64,000 bases of DNA, taken from positions 1,615,684-1,679,683 of the forward strand of contig NZ_FXWZ01000003.1 in NCBI RefSeq assembly GCF_900184225.1, in the 5' to 3' direction. Origin of the DNA: Brevibacterium ihuae (lineage in GTDB: Bacteria > Actinomycetota > Actinomycetes > Actinomycetales > Brevibacteriaceae). How positions within the stretch are numbered: the first letter of the stretch is position 1; each line of letters starts with the position of its first letter. Below, in pieces: positions 28,784 through 36,009 of the stretch. The notes below the pieces were generated by a model. It made no database searches. It saw only the letters and a list, made by a program, of their open reading frames with translations, and had not been told where the DNA came from. The position numbers and the translations under genes are program-made.

Positions 28784-28934
28784 CGGTCGACACGAGGTTT
28801 CGTAACAGAAATTTCGCCTCGCGATCACGGCTTTCACCAGGGGTGATGGTGAGAAGGGCCCCACGGTGGTCCAGATCTCGTGATCCAAATGTGACATTGG
28901 GGTGACGGATCGTTTACGGTTGACCAGTCGGATC

Positions 28935-29110
28935 CCACCGGGTCCGTCTCCGCGGAGGCAACCGAGTGCCGCTCCTCCCCGGACACACCAGGACCAGAAG
29001 GCGGCAGCGGGGGAACCACCTACCGTCCCGGACACGGGACTCGGGGCCAAGTCCACTCACGAGTGGCCGAGCATCTCCAGCTCGAGCCCGACAGCTCACC
29101 CCGTAGGTTC
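28935..29110 (+). ncRNA. c-di-AMP (ydaO/yuaA) riboswitch
   Basis: The leader before the NlpC/P60 gene carries the two most conserved ydaO segments: GGGGGAACCA (29009-29018) and CCCGACAGCTCACC followed by CCGTAGG (29087-29107). Between them is a GC-rich stem (around 29056-29070, CACTCACGAGTGG) as expected. ydaO riboswitches bind cyclic di-AMP and usually switch wall-hydrolase or K+/osmolyte genes off. In actinobacteria they commonly precede NlpC/P60 or Rpf genes, as here. The outer limits are approximate. The preceding part, 28784-28934, presumably holds the promoter. Confidence 0.88.
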
Positions 29111-29125
29111 ATGGAGAGGACACCT

Positions 29126-30004
29126 GTGGCACAGAAGAAGCACGGCCGCCGCGCGGCCAGCACCCCCGTCAAGACCCCGCTCACCGAGCTCACCGAGGCG
29201 CTCAGCGCCAACTCCGGTGTCGTCGGCCGCCGTGCGGCCGTCGTCGCAGCTGCCGGCGGACTCATCGTCACCGTCGGCCTCCCGGCCGCCACGCAGGGCG
29301 AGGAGAAGTCCGACGCCGTCGTCTCCGCCGAGGCCGCGGACGCGAACACCGACACCGCCTTCTCGAACCAGGCCGCCACCGTCGTCCCCGAGGCCGCCGA
29401 GGCCGAGGACGAGGATGCCGCGCTGCCGGGCACCTCGACCGTCTCGAACACCACCTCGACCGCCGCACCCGAGCCGGAGCCCGAGCCCGAGCCGGAGCCC
29501 GAGCCCGAGCCCGAGCCGGCCCCTGCGCAGAGCAGCGAGGCGACCGAGTCGACCTCCGGCTCCTCGGAGTCCTCCGACCGCGGGTCCTCGACCTCGCGCA
29601 GCAATGAGCGCTCCTCCGACTCGGAGAAGTCCGAGAAGAGCGACAGCGTCTCCGTGCCGGACGGCTCGAAGGCCCAGCAGGTCATCGCGATCGCCAAGCA
29701 GTACACCGGCGTGCCCTACGTCTACGGCGGCACCACCCCGAGCGGCTGGGACTGCTCCGGCTTCACGAGCTACGTCTACAAGAAGGTCGGCGTCAACCTG
29801 CCCCGCACCTCCGGTGCGCAGAAGGCCGCCGGCAAGGTCGTCTCCGCCTCCGAGGCCCGCCCCGGCGACCTCGTCTACCGTCCCGGCCACATCGGCATCT
29901 ACGCCGGCAACGGCATGATGTACGACGCGGGCTCCTCGAGCTCGGGAACCTCGTACCGCAGCCACTCGTGGATGGGCTCGGTCCAGTACATCCGCGTTCT
30001 CTGA
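29126..30004 (+). CDS. secreted NlpC/P60 peptidoglycan endopeptidase
   Basis: 292 residues. An Arg/Lys-rich N-terminus and a hydrophobic stretch after twin arginines (GRRAAVVAAAGGLIVTVGLP, residues 34-53) form the export signal. A disordered linker follows, with a Pro-Glu dipeptide run (about 115-131) and Ser/Glu/Lys-rich segments (133-178). The NlpC/P60 domain is at about 180-292, with Cys210 in GWDCSGF and His255 in RPGHIGIY. It cleaves peptide stems of the wall. The GTG at 29126 is preferred because GGAGAGGA lies 5 nt upstream; the ATG at 29111 has no ribosome site. Controlled by the c-di-AMP riboswitch upstream. Confidence 0.92.
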   Translation: MAQKKHGRRAASTPVKTPLTELTEALSANSGVVGRRAAVVAAAGGLIVTVGLPAATQGEEKSDAVVSAEAADANTDTAFSNQAATVVPEAAEAEDEDAALPGTSTVSNTTSTAAPEPEPEPEPEPEPEPEPAPAQSSEATESTSGSSESSDRGSSTSRSNERSSDSEKSEKSDSVSVPDGSKAQQVIAIAKQYTGVPYVYGGTTPSGWDCSGFTSYVYKKVGVNLPRTSGAQKAAGKVVSASEARPGDLVYRPGHIGIYAGNGMMYDAGSSSSGTSYRSHSWMGSVQYIRVL

Positions 30005-30034
30005 TCCACCCGCCGGGCGCGCCCGGCCACCGCA

Positions 30035-30079
30035 CGGAACCCGCTGCCCGGGTCATGGTCCACCCGGCAGCGGGTTCCG
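30035..30079 (+). terminator. hairpin terminator after NlpC/P60 gene
   Basis: A 14-bp stem (30035-30048 with 30066-30079) extends by three more pairs past a bulged C. It starts about 30 nt after the stop. Confidence 0.85.
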
Positions 30080-30274
30080 TCGTGTCCGGGAGCGTGTTGT
30101 GCTTTGGAGTGTGTCGTCTCCGGGGTCCGCGGCCGGCCGCCGAACGGCGGGTGAACCGGCGGGGAAATCACGGTGCCGGCCTGCATCGTCGCAGTGCAGA
30201 GCCCTTGCGCGACGGCATCGCTCGGCTACTCTGGTGCCAGCCGGAAACACATCGCGAGAAGCCCAGGGGGTCGC

Positions 30275-30466
30275 GTGAGCGCCGTTCCACATCCACAGCG
30301 GCCGTCGGCCCGCAGCGCGGGCCCGGTGAGCGGCGTGCGCCCCGGTCCCGGTCCGATCTCCGATCTGCTCGTCGACGACCACACCGACTCGATAGCGATC
30401 GAACCCTGCCTCGAAGGCGCTGCGCGTGTGCGCGGCGCCTTCTCCGTTCTCCGGGGCCGGGGATGA
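30275..30466 (+). CDS. possible small protein translationally coupled to the HNH gene
   Basis: 63 residues from GTG 30275, after an AGGGGG stretch. Its TGA overlaps the HNH ATG by 4 nt (ATGA). The N-terminal half is Pro/Arg-rich, and the end is ISDLLVDDHTDSIAIEPCLE then GAARVRGAFSVLRGRG. The family is not recognised. The coupling geometry favours a real gene or a regulatory leader peptide, but codon evidence alone cannot settle it. The remaining 30080-30274 shows nothing clear. Confidence 0.4.
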   Translation: MSAVPHPQRPSARSAGPVSGVRPGPGPISDLLVDDHTDSIAIEPCLEGAARVRGAFSVLRGRG

Positions 30467-30966
30467 AGACCCTGGTCCTCAATGCGGGCTACGAGCCGAT
30501 GTCGGTGGTGTCGTTCCGACGGGCGGTCGTCCTCGTCCTCGCCGGCAAGGCCTCGGTGCTCGCCGCCGACGACTCCGCTCCCGTGCGCAGCGCCCACCTC
30601 GCGATGGCCCAGCCCTCGGTGATCATCCTCCGCCGCTACGTGCGTCCTCCCGCGGGGAGGTCGGTGGCGCTCTCGCGGCGCGGCGTGCTCCGGCGGGACG
30701 GCTTCGCCTGCGCCTACTGCGCCGGACACGCGACCACGGTCGATCACGTCGTTCCGCGCTCGCGCGGCGGCGGCAACACGTGGCGCAACCTCGTCGCCTG
30801 CTGCCGGCGCTGCAACAACGTCAAGGGCGATCGCACGCCGGAGGAGATGGGCTGGCGGCTCGGGTTCGTCCCCGATGCGCCGCGCACCGGCCGGTGGTGG
30901 CTGCGCGACCTCGACTCCCCGGCGGAGGCGTGGCGACCCTTCCTCGAATACGGCTCCGCCGCCTGA
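30463..30966 (+). CDS. HNH endonuclease family protein
   Basis: 167 residues. It starts MKTLVLNAGYEPMSVVSFRRA, typical of the widespread actinobacterial and cyanobacterial HNH protein that is encoded singly on chromosomes. The HNH motif carries a zinc knuckle: CAYC, then TTVDHVVPRSRGG, N in GGNTWRNL, and CCRRCNNVKGDRT. A metal-dependent DNA cleavage activity is expected from the fold; the biological role is unknown. It is not in a restriction or intron context. The start overlaps the small upstream reading frame. Confidence 0.92.
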   Translation: MKTLVLNAGYEPMSVVSFRRAVVLVLAGKASVLAADDSAPVRSAHLAMAQPSVIILRRYVRPPAGRSVALSRRGVLRRDGFACAYCAGHATTVDHVVPRSRGGGNTWRNLVACCRRCNNVKGDRTPEEMGWRLGFVPDAPRTGRWWLRDLDSPAEAWRPFLEYGSAA

Positions 30967-31007
30967 GGCGCGCGGTGCCGGACGGCGATACCGCCCGGGA
31001 ACGCAGA

Positions 31008-31043
31008 AGGGCGGTGCGGTTCCCGGAGGAACTGCACCGCCCT
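31008..31043. terminator. bidirectional terminator between HNH and glsB
   Basis: A 16-bp stem with one G-U pair (31008-31023 with 31028-31043) and CGGA loop lies between two genes that end toward each other. Confidence 0.85.
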
Positions 31044-31057
31044 GTCAGGCTGGGAGA

Positions 31058-31330
31058 TCAGCGGTTGGCGCGGCTTCCGCGACCGGAGATGAAGCCCCAG
31101 ATGACGAGCACGATGAGCGCACCGCCGATGGCGAGCAGCCACGAGCTCAGCGAGAAGAACTTGTCGACTCCGACGCCGAAGAGCGCCGAACCGATCCAGC
31201 CGCCGAGCAGGGCGCCGATGACGCCGCACACGAGGGCGCCGAGCCAGCCGCCGCCCTGACGACCCGGGAGGATCGCCTTGGCGATGGCGCCGGCGATGAG
31301 GCCGAGGATGAGGAAAGCGAGAATACCCAT
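31058..31330 (-). CDS. GlsB/YeaQ/YmgE family stress membrane protein
   Basis: 90 residues with three membrane helices: MGILAFLILGLIAGAIAKAI, GALVCGVIGALLGGWIGSAL and WLLAIGGALIVLVIWGFI. The motif PGRQGGGWLGALVCGVIGAL is diagnostic of the family. These small proteins rise under general stress, but their function is unknown. The ATG at 31330 has AAAGGAAC upstream; an in-frame start at 31447 would add a polar stretch without family similarity. Confidence 0.9.
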   Translation of the reverse strand: MGILAFLILGLIAGAIAKAILPGRQGGGWLGALVCGVIGALLGGWIGSALFGVGVDKFFSLSSWLLAIGGALIVLVIWGFISGRGSRANR

Positions 31331-31418
31331 GAGTTGTTCCTTTGTCTCTGGACGTCCGACGGCCGTCTGCGACTGCCGGTTCCCTGCGCTGCGCGGTTCC
31401 GCGCCGAGCAGGAGTAGA

Positions 31419-31448
31419 TCCTGACGATTACCGGATAAACATATCAAG
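31419..31448 (-). promoter_or_regulatory. candidate glsB promoter
   Basis: On the minus strand TTGATA (31448-31443) and CAGGAT (31424-31419) are 18 bp apart, within an AT-rich island unusual for this region. The rest of 31331-31671, the divergent space before the USP gene, shows nothing else firm. Confidence 0.35.
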
Positions 31449-31671
31449 GATGCTTGTGAGCCTCAATGTTCGCCGTCCGCGACGCGTCGCGGAACGGGCG
31501 GGCCGACCGGTTCCGCTTCCGCGTGCTCGAAGCGCGAGATGCCCGCAATCACGCTCCCGGAGGGCCGCACACAGAGGCGCGCGGTGCAGGTATCGTGGTC
31601 GCACCGGTGTGATCGAGAACACCGCGCAGCTCCGCCGGACACCGTGCCGGCCGAACCCCGAAGGAGACGCC

Positions 31672-32673
31672 GTGACCGACGACCACAGCTCACCCGATGT
31701 CGCCGATCCCCAGGCCGTGCTGGTCGGAGTGGACGGTTCGAAGGCGAGTCGCAATGCACTCCGGTTCGCGATCAGCGAGGCGCAGGCACTCGGCCGCTCG
31801 ATCCGGCTCGTCGGCGCGTACACGGTTCCGAGCGTCGCCGCCGCGACGATCGACGTGTCCTACGTGCCGATCGACGACACCGCGATCCGCGCCTCGGTCA
31901 CGGCGTCGCTCAAGGAGGCCGCCGCCGAGGTCAAGGCCGCCGGAGTGCCCGTCGAGGCCGTCATCGAGATCGGCGACGCCGCCGGCGTGCTCGTCGAGGA
32001 GTCCCGTCAGGCCTCACTCGCGGTCGTGGGCTCGCGCGGTCGCGGCGGATTTGCCGGTCGGCTCCTCGGCACGGTCTCGAGCGCGCTGCCCGCGCACTCC
32101 CACTGCCCGACGATCGTCGTGCCCGTCGGCTGGACGCCCGACCGGGAGGGTGCTCCCAAGCACAGCTCCTCGCGCCCGGTCCGGTCGAGCCGCGGAGAGC
32201 TGCGGCCCTACGACGAGTCCGCCGAGGCGGTCCCGGGCCTCGACTTCACCGGTTCCGTCGTCGTCGGCGTCGATTCGCTCGCGAAGGGGTCGCCGGCCCT
32301 GTGGAAGGCCGCCGAGCACGCCCTGCACCGCGGGACCCCGCTCGACATCGTCGGCGTGCTCACCACGACCGTCGTCGGCCCCGAGTGGCTGCCGAGCACC
32401 GGGGACATGAAGCGCTTCCTCGACGAGGGAGCCGACAAGCTCGAGGCGGCGCGCTCGGCCGTCGTCCAGAAGCATCCGGACCTGCAGGTGCAGTGGACGC
32501 TCTTCGACGGGCAGCCGGCTGAGGTGCTCGTCCGCGCCTCCGACACCGCCGACGTGCTCATCATCGGTTCGCGCGGTCGCGGCGGCTTCGCCGGCCTGCT
32601 CCTCGGCTCGACCTCGCAGTCGGTGCTGCCGTACTCGGCCTGCCCGACCATGGTGGTCCGGGTGCCCCGCTGA
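31672..32673 (+). CDS. tandem universal stress protein
   Basis: 333 residues with two UspA domains (about 15-150 and 195-333). Each has the ATP-binding end motif G-x2-G-x9-G(S/T): GSRGRGGFAGRLLGT in the first and GSRGRGGFAGLLLGS in the second. The inter-domain linker is Ser/Arg-rich. Tandem ATP-binding USPs are typical of actinobacteria and are associated with dormancy, low oxygen or general stress. The start is GTG 31672, with AAGGAG 5 nt upstream. The ABC gene begins 41 nt downstream. Confidence 0.94.
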   Translation: MTDDHSSPDVADPQAVLVGVDGSKASRNALRFAISEAQALGRSIRLVGAYTVPSVAAATIDVSYVPIDDTAIRASVTASLKEAAAEVKAAGVPVEAVIEIGDAAGVLVEESRQASLAVVGSRGRGGFAGRLLGTVSSALPAHSHCPTIVVPVGWTPDREGAPKHSSSRPVRSSRGELRPYDESAEAVPGLDFTGSVVVGVDSLAKGSPALWKAAEHALHRGTPLDIVGVLTTTVVGPEWLPSTGDMKRFLDEGADKLEAARSAVVQKHPDLQVQWTLFDGQPAEVLVRASDTADVLIIGSRGRGGFAGLLLGSTSQSVLPYSACPTMVVRVPR

Positions 32674-32714
32674 GCGCCGGTGTCGCCGACCCCGTCGGTC
32701 CGCATCCCGGTGCC

Positions 32715-33356
32715 GTGCACCCCGGCGTCGAGGCCCGCGGCCTCGGCGTCGGCCTCGACGGGCAGGTGCTCCTCGCACCGACGTCCTTCGACCTCGAGCC
32801 CGGGCGTGCCCTCGCGGTCACCGGACCCAACGGGGCGGGCAAGACCACCCTCCTGCGGGTGCTCGCCGGCCTGAGCCGACCGACCACCGGGACCGCGACG
32901 ATCGCCGGGCGGTCGGCCTGCGACCGCAGCCCGGAGTTCCGGCGCACCGTCGCCGCGCACCTCGGGCCGCCGCCGTTCGCCCGCGATCTCACCCTCCGCG
33001 AGCACGCCGTGCTCGTCGCCGCCTCCTGGGGCATCGACCTTCCCGACGCCGAGGAGCGGGTCGACGCCGTGTTCGCCGAACTCGGCATCGGCCATCTCAC
33101 CGCCCGCTTCCCGCACGAGCTGTCCTCGGGCCAGCGGCAGCTGTTCGCCCTCGTCCTCACGCTCGTGCGGCCATTCGCGGTGCTGCTCGCCGACGAACCC
33201 GAGCAGCGGCTCGACGAGCAGCACCGCGGGCTCGTCGCCGCCGCGCTGCGCCGGCGGCGGGATCGCGGGACGACGATCGTGCTCGTCAGCCACTCGCCGG
33301 TGCTCGTCGACGCCGTCGCCGACGACGTCGTCGCACTCGCCGCGCCGCCCTCGTGA
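32715..33356 (+). CDS. ABC transporter ATP-binding protein
   Basis: 213 residues, a compact ATPase subunit. Walker A GPNGAGKTT (37-45), signature ELSSGQRQL, Walker B VLLADEPEQRLD and H-loop VLVSHSP. An efflux-type or heme/multidrug-type ATPase by overall look. The GTG at 32715 is the first start in frame and gives a normal N-terminal strand (VEARGLGVGLDGQVLL). Its stop overlaps the start of the large membrane protein by 4 nt (GTGA), so the two probably form one transporter. Confidence 0.88.
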   Translation: MHPGVEARGLGVGLDGQVLLAPTSFDLEPGRALAVTGPNGAGKTTLLRVLAGLSRPTTGTATIAGRSACDRSPEFRRTVAAHLGPPPFARDLTLREHAVLVAASWGIDLPDAEERVDAVFAELGIGHLTARFPHELSSGQRQLFALVLTLVRPFAVLLADEPEQRLDEQHRGLVAAALRRRRDRGTTIVLVSHSPVLVDAVADDVVALAAPPS

Positions 33357-34894
33357 GGACCGCGGACTCCCGCCTCGCGCTCCTGCGCCGGCTCCACCGG
33401 CAGCGCGGCGCGGCGCCGACCCGGGACGACATCACCGTCATCGCCTATGCCGTCGTCCTCCTCGTGCTCGTCCTCGGGGTGCCGCTCGTCCGCGGCGCCG
33501 TGCTCGTCCTCGCTTCCCCCGAGGCGTCCGCCGCTCTCCTGTCCTCCGCGGCATCCGGCTGGGCGTGCGCCGCGGCGGGGGCGCTCCTCGCCGGATCCGC
33601 GCTGCTCGGGCGGCTCCGCGGGCCGGTGGCGCTCGCCCCGCTCGCGGTCCTCCTCCTCGCCCGCACCGATGTGCCGAGGCGGGTCGCGCTGCGACGCGCC
33701 TTCCTGGTCTCCGCGGTCCTCGTCACCGGCGTCCTCGCGGTCGTCGCCGGGGGAGTCGGCGCGGTGCTCGTCGTGTCCGCCGGGGTGCCCGTGCCCGCCG
33801 TCGTCCGGCTCGTCGTCGCGGCGGCGGGTCTGGGCATCCTGTGCGCGGTCGTCTGGCTCGCCGGGCAGGCGCGCGTGCCGGGGATCGGCCCGGGAGCCGG
33901 GGCCGCGGCGGTGCTCGCGGCGGCCGCGGCAGCTGTCTGGCCGCTGCGGTGGCTCGGGCCTTGGGGCTGGTTCGGCCTCGCCTGGCCCGCGAGCGCCGCG
34001 GGGCCTCTCGCCTGGTTGCCCGTCGTGCTCCTCTGCGGACTCGCGGGGTCGCTCGTCCCCGGTGTGCCGCGGCTGCTCGACCGGATCGAGGCGGACGACC
34101 TCGCCGCCCAGGCCGCACGCCGGCAGGCGGCCGGAGCCGCGGCCGGGGCCGGCGACCTCACCGCCGCACTCGCGGTCTATCGCGCGGCGCCGGTCACCGG
34201 CAGGCGCCGACGCGCGGTGCGGGCGCGCTCTGCCGCCCTCCGCTTCTTGCTGCGCGATCTCGTGGGCGCCTCCCGCACGCCCGCAGCCCTCCTCGTGGGT
34301 GTGGCCGGGGTCACGGTCGCGGGAGCGCTGTGCGTGGCTGCCGCGTCGACCGCGCTCGTCCCCGTGTGGGTGCTCGCCGCACCTGCCGCCGCGCTGCTGT
34401 TCGCGGCCTCCGCGGTGCTCTGCGCCGGGTTCCGGCACGCGGCGGAGACCGTCGGCGCACCGCCGCTCTACGGGTACTCGACGCGCCGGCTCTACGTCCT
34501 CCACGCGCTCCTGCCGCTCGGTGCGGTGCCGGCGGCCGCCGGGGCGGGAGCGCTGCTCGCCGCCCTCCTCGCCGGGGCGGGGTGGGCCGGCGTGCCCGCC
34601 GCGGTGCTCCTCGGCCTCCTCGTCGTCGCCGCGCGGGCGTACGACAGTGCGAAGGGTCGGATGCCGGCCTCCCTGCTGTCATCCTCCGTGCCGAGCCCGG
34701 TGGGCGACCCGGTCATGGTCCTCGTCGTGCTCTGGCACTTCGATGCGGTGCTTCTCGTCGGAGCGGCCGGAGCGGTGATCGTCGGCCAGTTCGCCGCCGG
34801 GGGAGCCGTCATCGCGTGCGCCGTGTTCGGCGGGATGCTCGCGGTGCTCCTCGTCGGACTGCGATCCAGGCTCGCCGCGCGCGCCGCGGAGTGA
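33353..34894 (+). CDS. multi-pass membrane protein, putative ABC permease partner
   Basis: 513 residues, extremely Ala/Leu/Val-rich, with about ten or more membrane helices and two hydrophilic loops, one (about 240-300) carrying RIEADDLAAQAARRQAAG and a basic RRRRAVRARS stretch. The family is not certain, but large permeases of this type follow a small ATPase in many actinobacteria. The GTG start overlaps the ATPase stop by 4 nt. The substrate is unknown. The motif YGYSTRRLYVLHALLPLG in the second half may be a family marker. Confidence 0.75.
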   Translation: MRTADSRLALLRRLHRQRGAAPTRDDITVIAYAVVLLVLVLGVPLVRGAVLVLASPEASAALLSSAASGWACAAAGALLAGSALLGRLRGPVALAPLAVLLLARTDVPRRVALRRAFLVSAVLVTGVLAVVAGGVGAVLVVSAGVPVPAVVRLVVAAAGLGILCAVVWLAGQARVPGIGPGAGAAAVLAAAAAAVWPLRWLGPWGWFGLAWPASAAGPLAWLPVVLLCGLAGSLVPGVPRLLDRIEADDLAAQAARRQAAGAAAGAGDLTAALAVYRAAPVTGRRRRAVRARSAALRFLLRDLVGASRTPAALLVGVAGVTVAGALCVAAASTALVPVWVLAAPAAALLFAASAVLCAGFRHAAETVGAPPLYGYSTRRLYVLHALLPLGAVPAAAGAGALLAALLAGAGWAGVPAAVLLGLLVVAARAYDSAKGRMPASLLSSSVPSPVGDPVMVLVVLWHFDAVLLVGAAGAVIVGQFAAGGAVIACAVFGGMLAVLLVGLRSRLAARAAE

Positions 34895-35003
34895 GGTCCG
34901 GGCCGGTCATTCCGACCAGTCGCCTTGCCGACCGGAGATGCGCGGAGGGCCGGGGCACGACAGAATGGAGGGGACCAGCCACCTACCTCAGACCGGAGTC
35001 GCC

Positions 35004-35741
35004 ATGGGCATCCTCAACCTCCTGCGCCGTGATCAGGCGGACACACAGACCACGCGCCGGGCCGTCGCCGAGGCGAAGAAGGCTCCGCGCTCCGAGTCCG
35101 GTGCCGACCCCCAGGCGGAGGACGGCGGTGCGCTGCAGCGCATGGTCGAGGCGTTCCGCGACATCGGCATCGACGGGAAGTTCACCTTCGACTCCGCGGA
35201 GAAGCTCGCCAGGAAGGCCCAGCGGGGACGCGCGAAGCGGAACCCCGATCTCGCGATCAGGCGCATCATCCGCAGCCACCGGCGCCGAGTCACCGCGGGC
35301 GGGTTCCTCACCGGGCTCGGCGGTGCGATCACGCTGCCCGTGCTGCTCCCGACGAACGTCTTCGAGTTCTACGTGCAGGCGACCCGGATGGTCGCCGCGA
35401 TCGCCGCGGTCCGCGGCTACGACCTGTCCGACGACGAGGTCCGCACCCGGGTGCTCGCCGCTCTCGTCGGGGAGGAGTCCGGGGACGTGCTCCGCAACAT
35501 CGGCCTCGGTCCGGTGGCCGGGTTCGCGAGCCCACAGGTCGCCAAGCGGCTGCCGCAGCCGCAGATCTCCGCGGTGGCGAGCGCGATCGGCGGACGCATC
35601 CGGCGTCGCTTCGGTCTGCGGTCGGTGCGGCTGTTCGGCAAGGCGATCCCGGGCCTCGGCGGGGTCATCGGCGCGGCGACGGATCGCAGCCAGCTGAAGA
35701 AGATCGCGAAGGCCGCGCAGACGATGTTCCCGCAGACCTGA
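35004..35741 (+). CDS. EcsC-like family protein
   Basis: 245 residues. The N-terminus is basic and polar (about 1-50), followed by helices with KARRIIRSHRRRVTAGG-like basic content and a hydrophobic segment, GGAITLPVLLPTNVFEFYVQ (about 112-131), characteristic of EcsC-type proteins. The second half has glycine-rich RLFGKAIPGLGGVIGAATDR. EcsC homologs are membrane-associated and poorly understood. The ATG at 35004 was chosen for its proximity to the conserved MGILNLL start. It stands alone upstream of tRNA-Arg. Confidence 0.65.
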   Translation: MGILNLLRRDQADTQTTRRAVAEAKKAPRSESGADPQAEDGGALQRMVEAFRDIGIDGKFTFDSAEKLARKAQRGRAKRNPDLAIRRIIRSHRRRVTAGGFLTGLGGAITLPVLLPTNVFEFYVQATRMVAAIAAVRGYDLSDDEVRTRVLAALVGEESGDVLRNIGLGPVAGFASPQVAKRLPQPQISAVASAIGGRIRRRFGLRSVRLFGKAIPGLGGVIGAATDRSQLKKIAKAAQTMFPQT

Positions 35742-35785
35742 GGTCCGCAGGTGCGGGGCGTCATCGCCCCGGTGAGAAGGAAGTG

Positions 35786-35858
35786 CGCCCCCGATTGGAT
35801 TCGAACCAACGACACCCGCTTTAGGAGAGCGGTGCTCTATCCCCTGAGCTACGGGGGC
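35786..35858 (-). tRNA. tRNA-Arg (anticodon CCU)
   Basis: 73 nt without encoded CCA. The acceptor stem GCCCCCG pairs with CGGGGGC, the anticodon stem CCGCT/AGCGG encloses the loop CTCCTAA (anticodon CCT, reading AGG), and the T-arm carries GGTTCGAATCC. It reads a rare Arg codon. No integrase or second attachment site was seen next to it. Confidence 0.97.
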
Positions 35859-36009
35859 CCGCGCCGCACGGAACAGGGCGCCTTCCCGGAGAGCGGGGGC
35901 GCACCGGGTTCGGCGCACGGCAAGTCTACCAGCCTGGGAACGGCGAAAACTTCCCGGGGAACGGTGCGCCGGGCGGTGATCGCAGGGCCGATCCCGATAG
36001 GCTCGCCCT

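Noticed and set aside
29466..29520. Short repeat GAGCC(C/G) run as a CRISPR-like or mobile repeat
   Set aside because: It encodes a Pro-Glu linker inside the NlpC/P60 gene and has no spacers.
35786..35858. tRNA-Arg as an integration site for a genomic island
   Set aside because: No integrase, no repeated tRNA end and no change in gene style beside it were seen.
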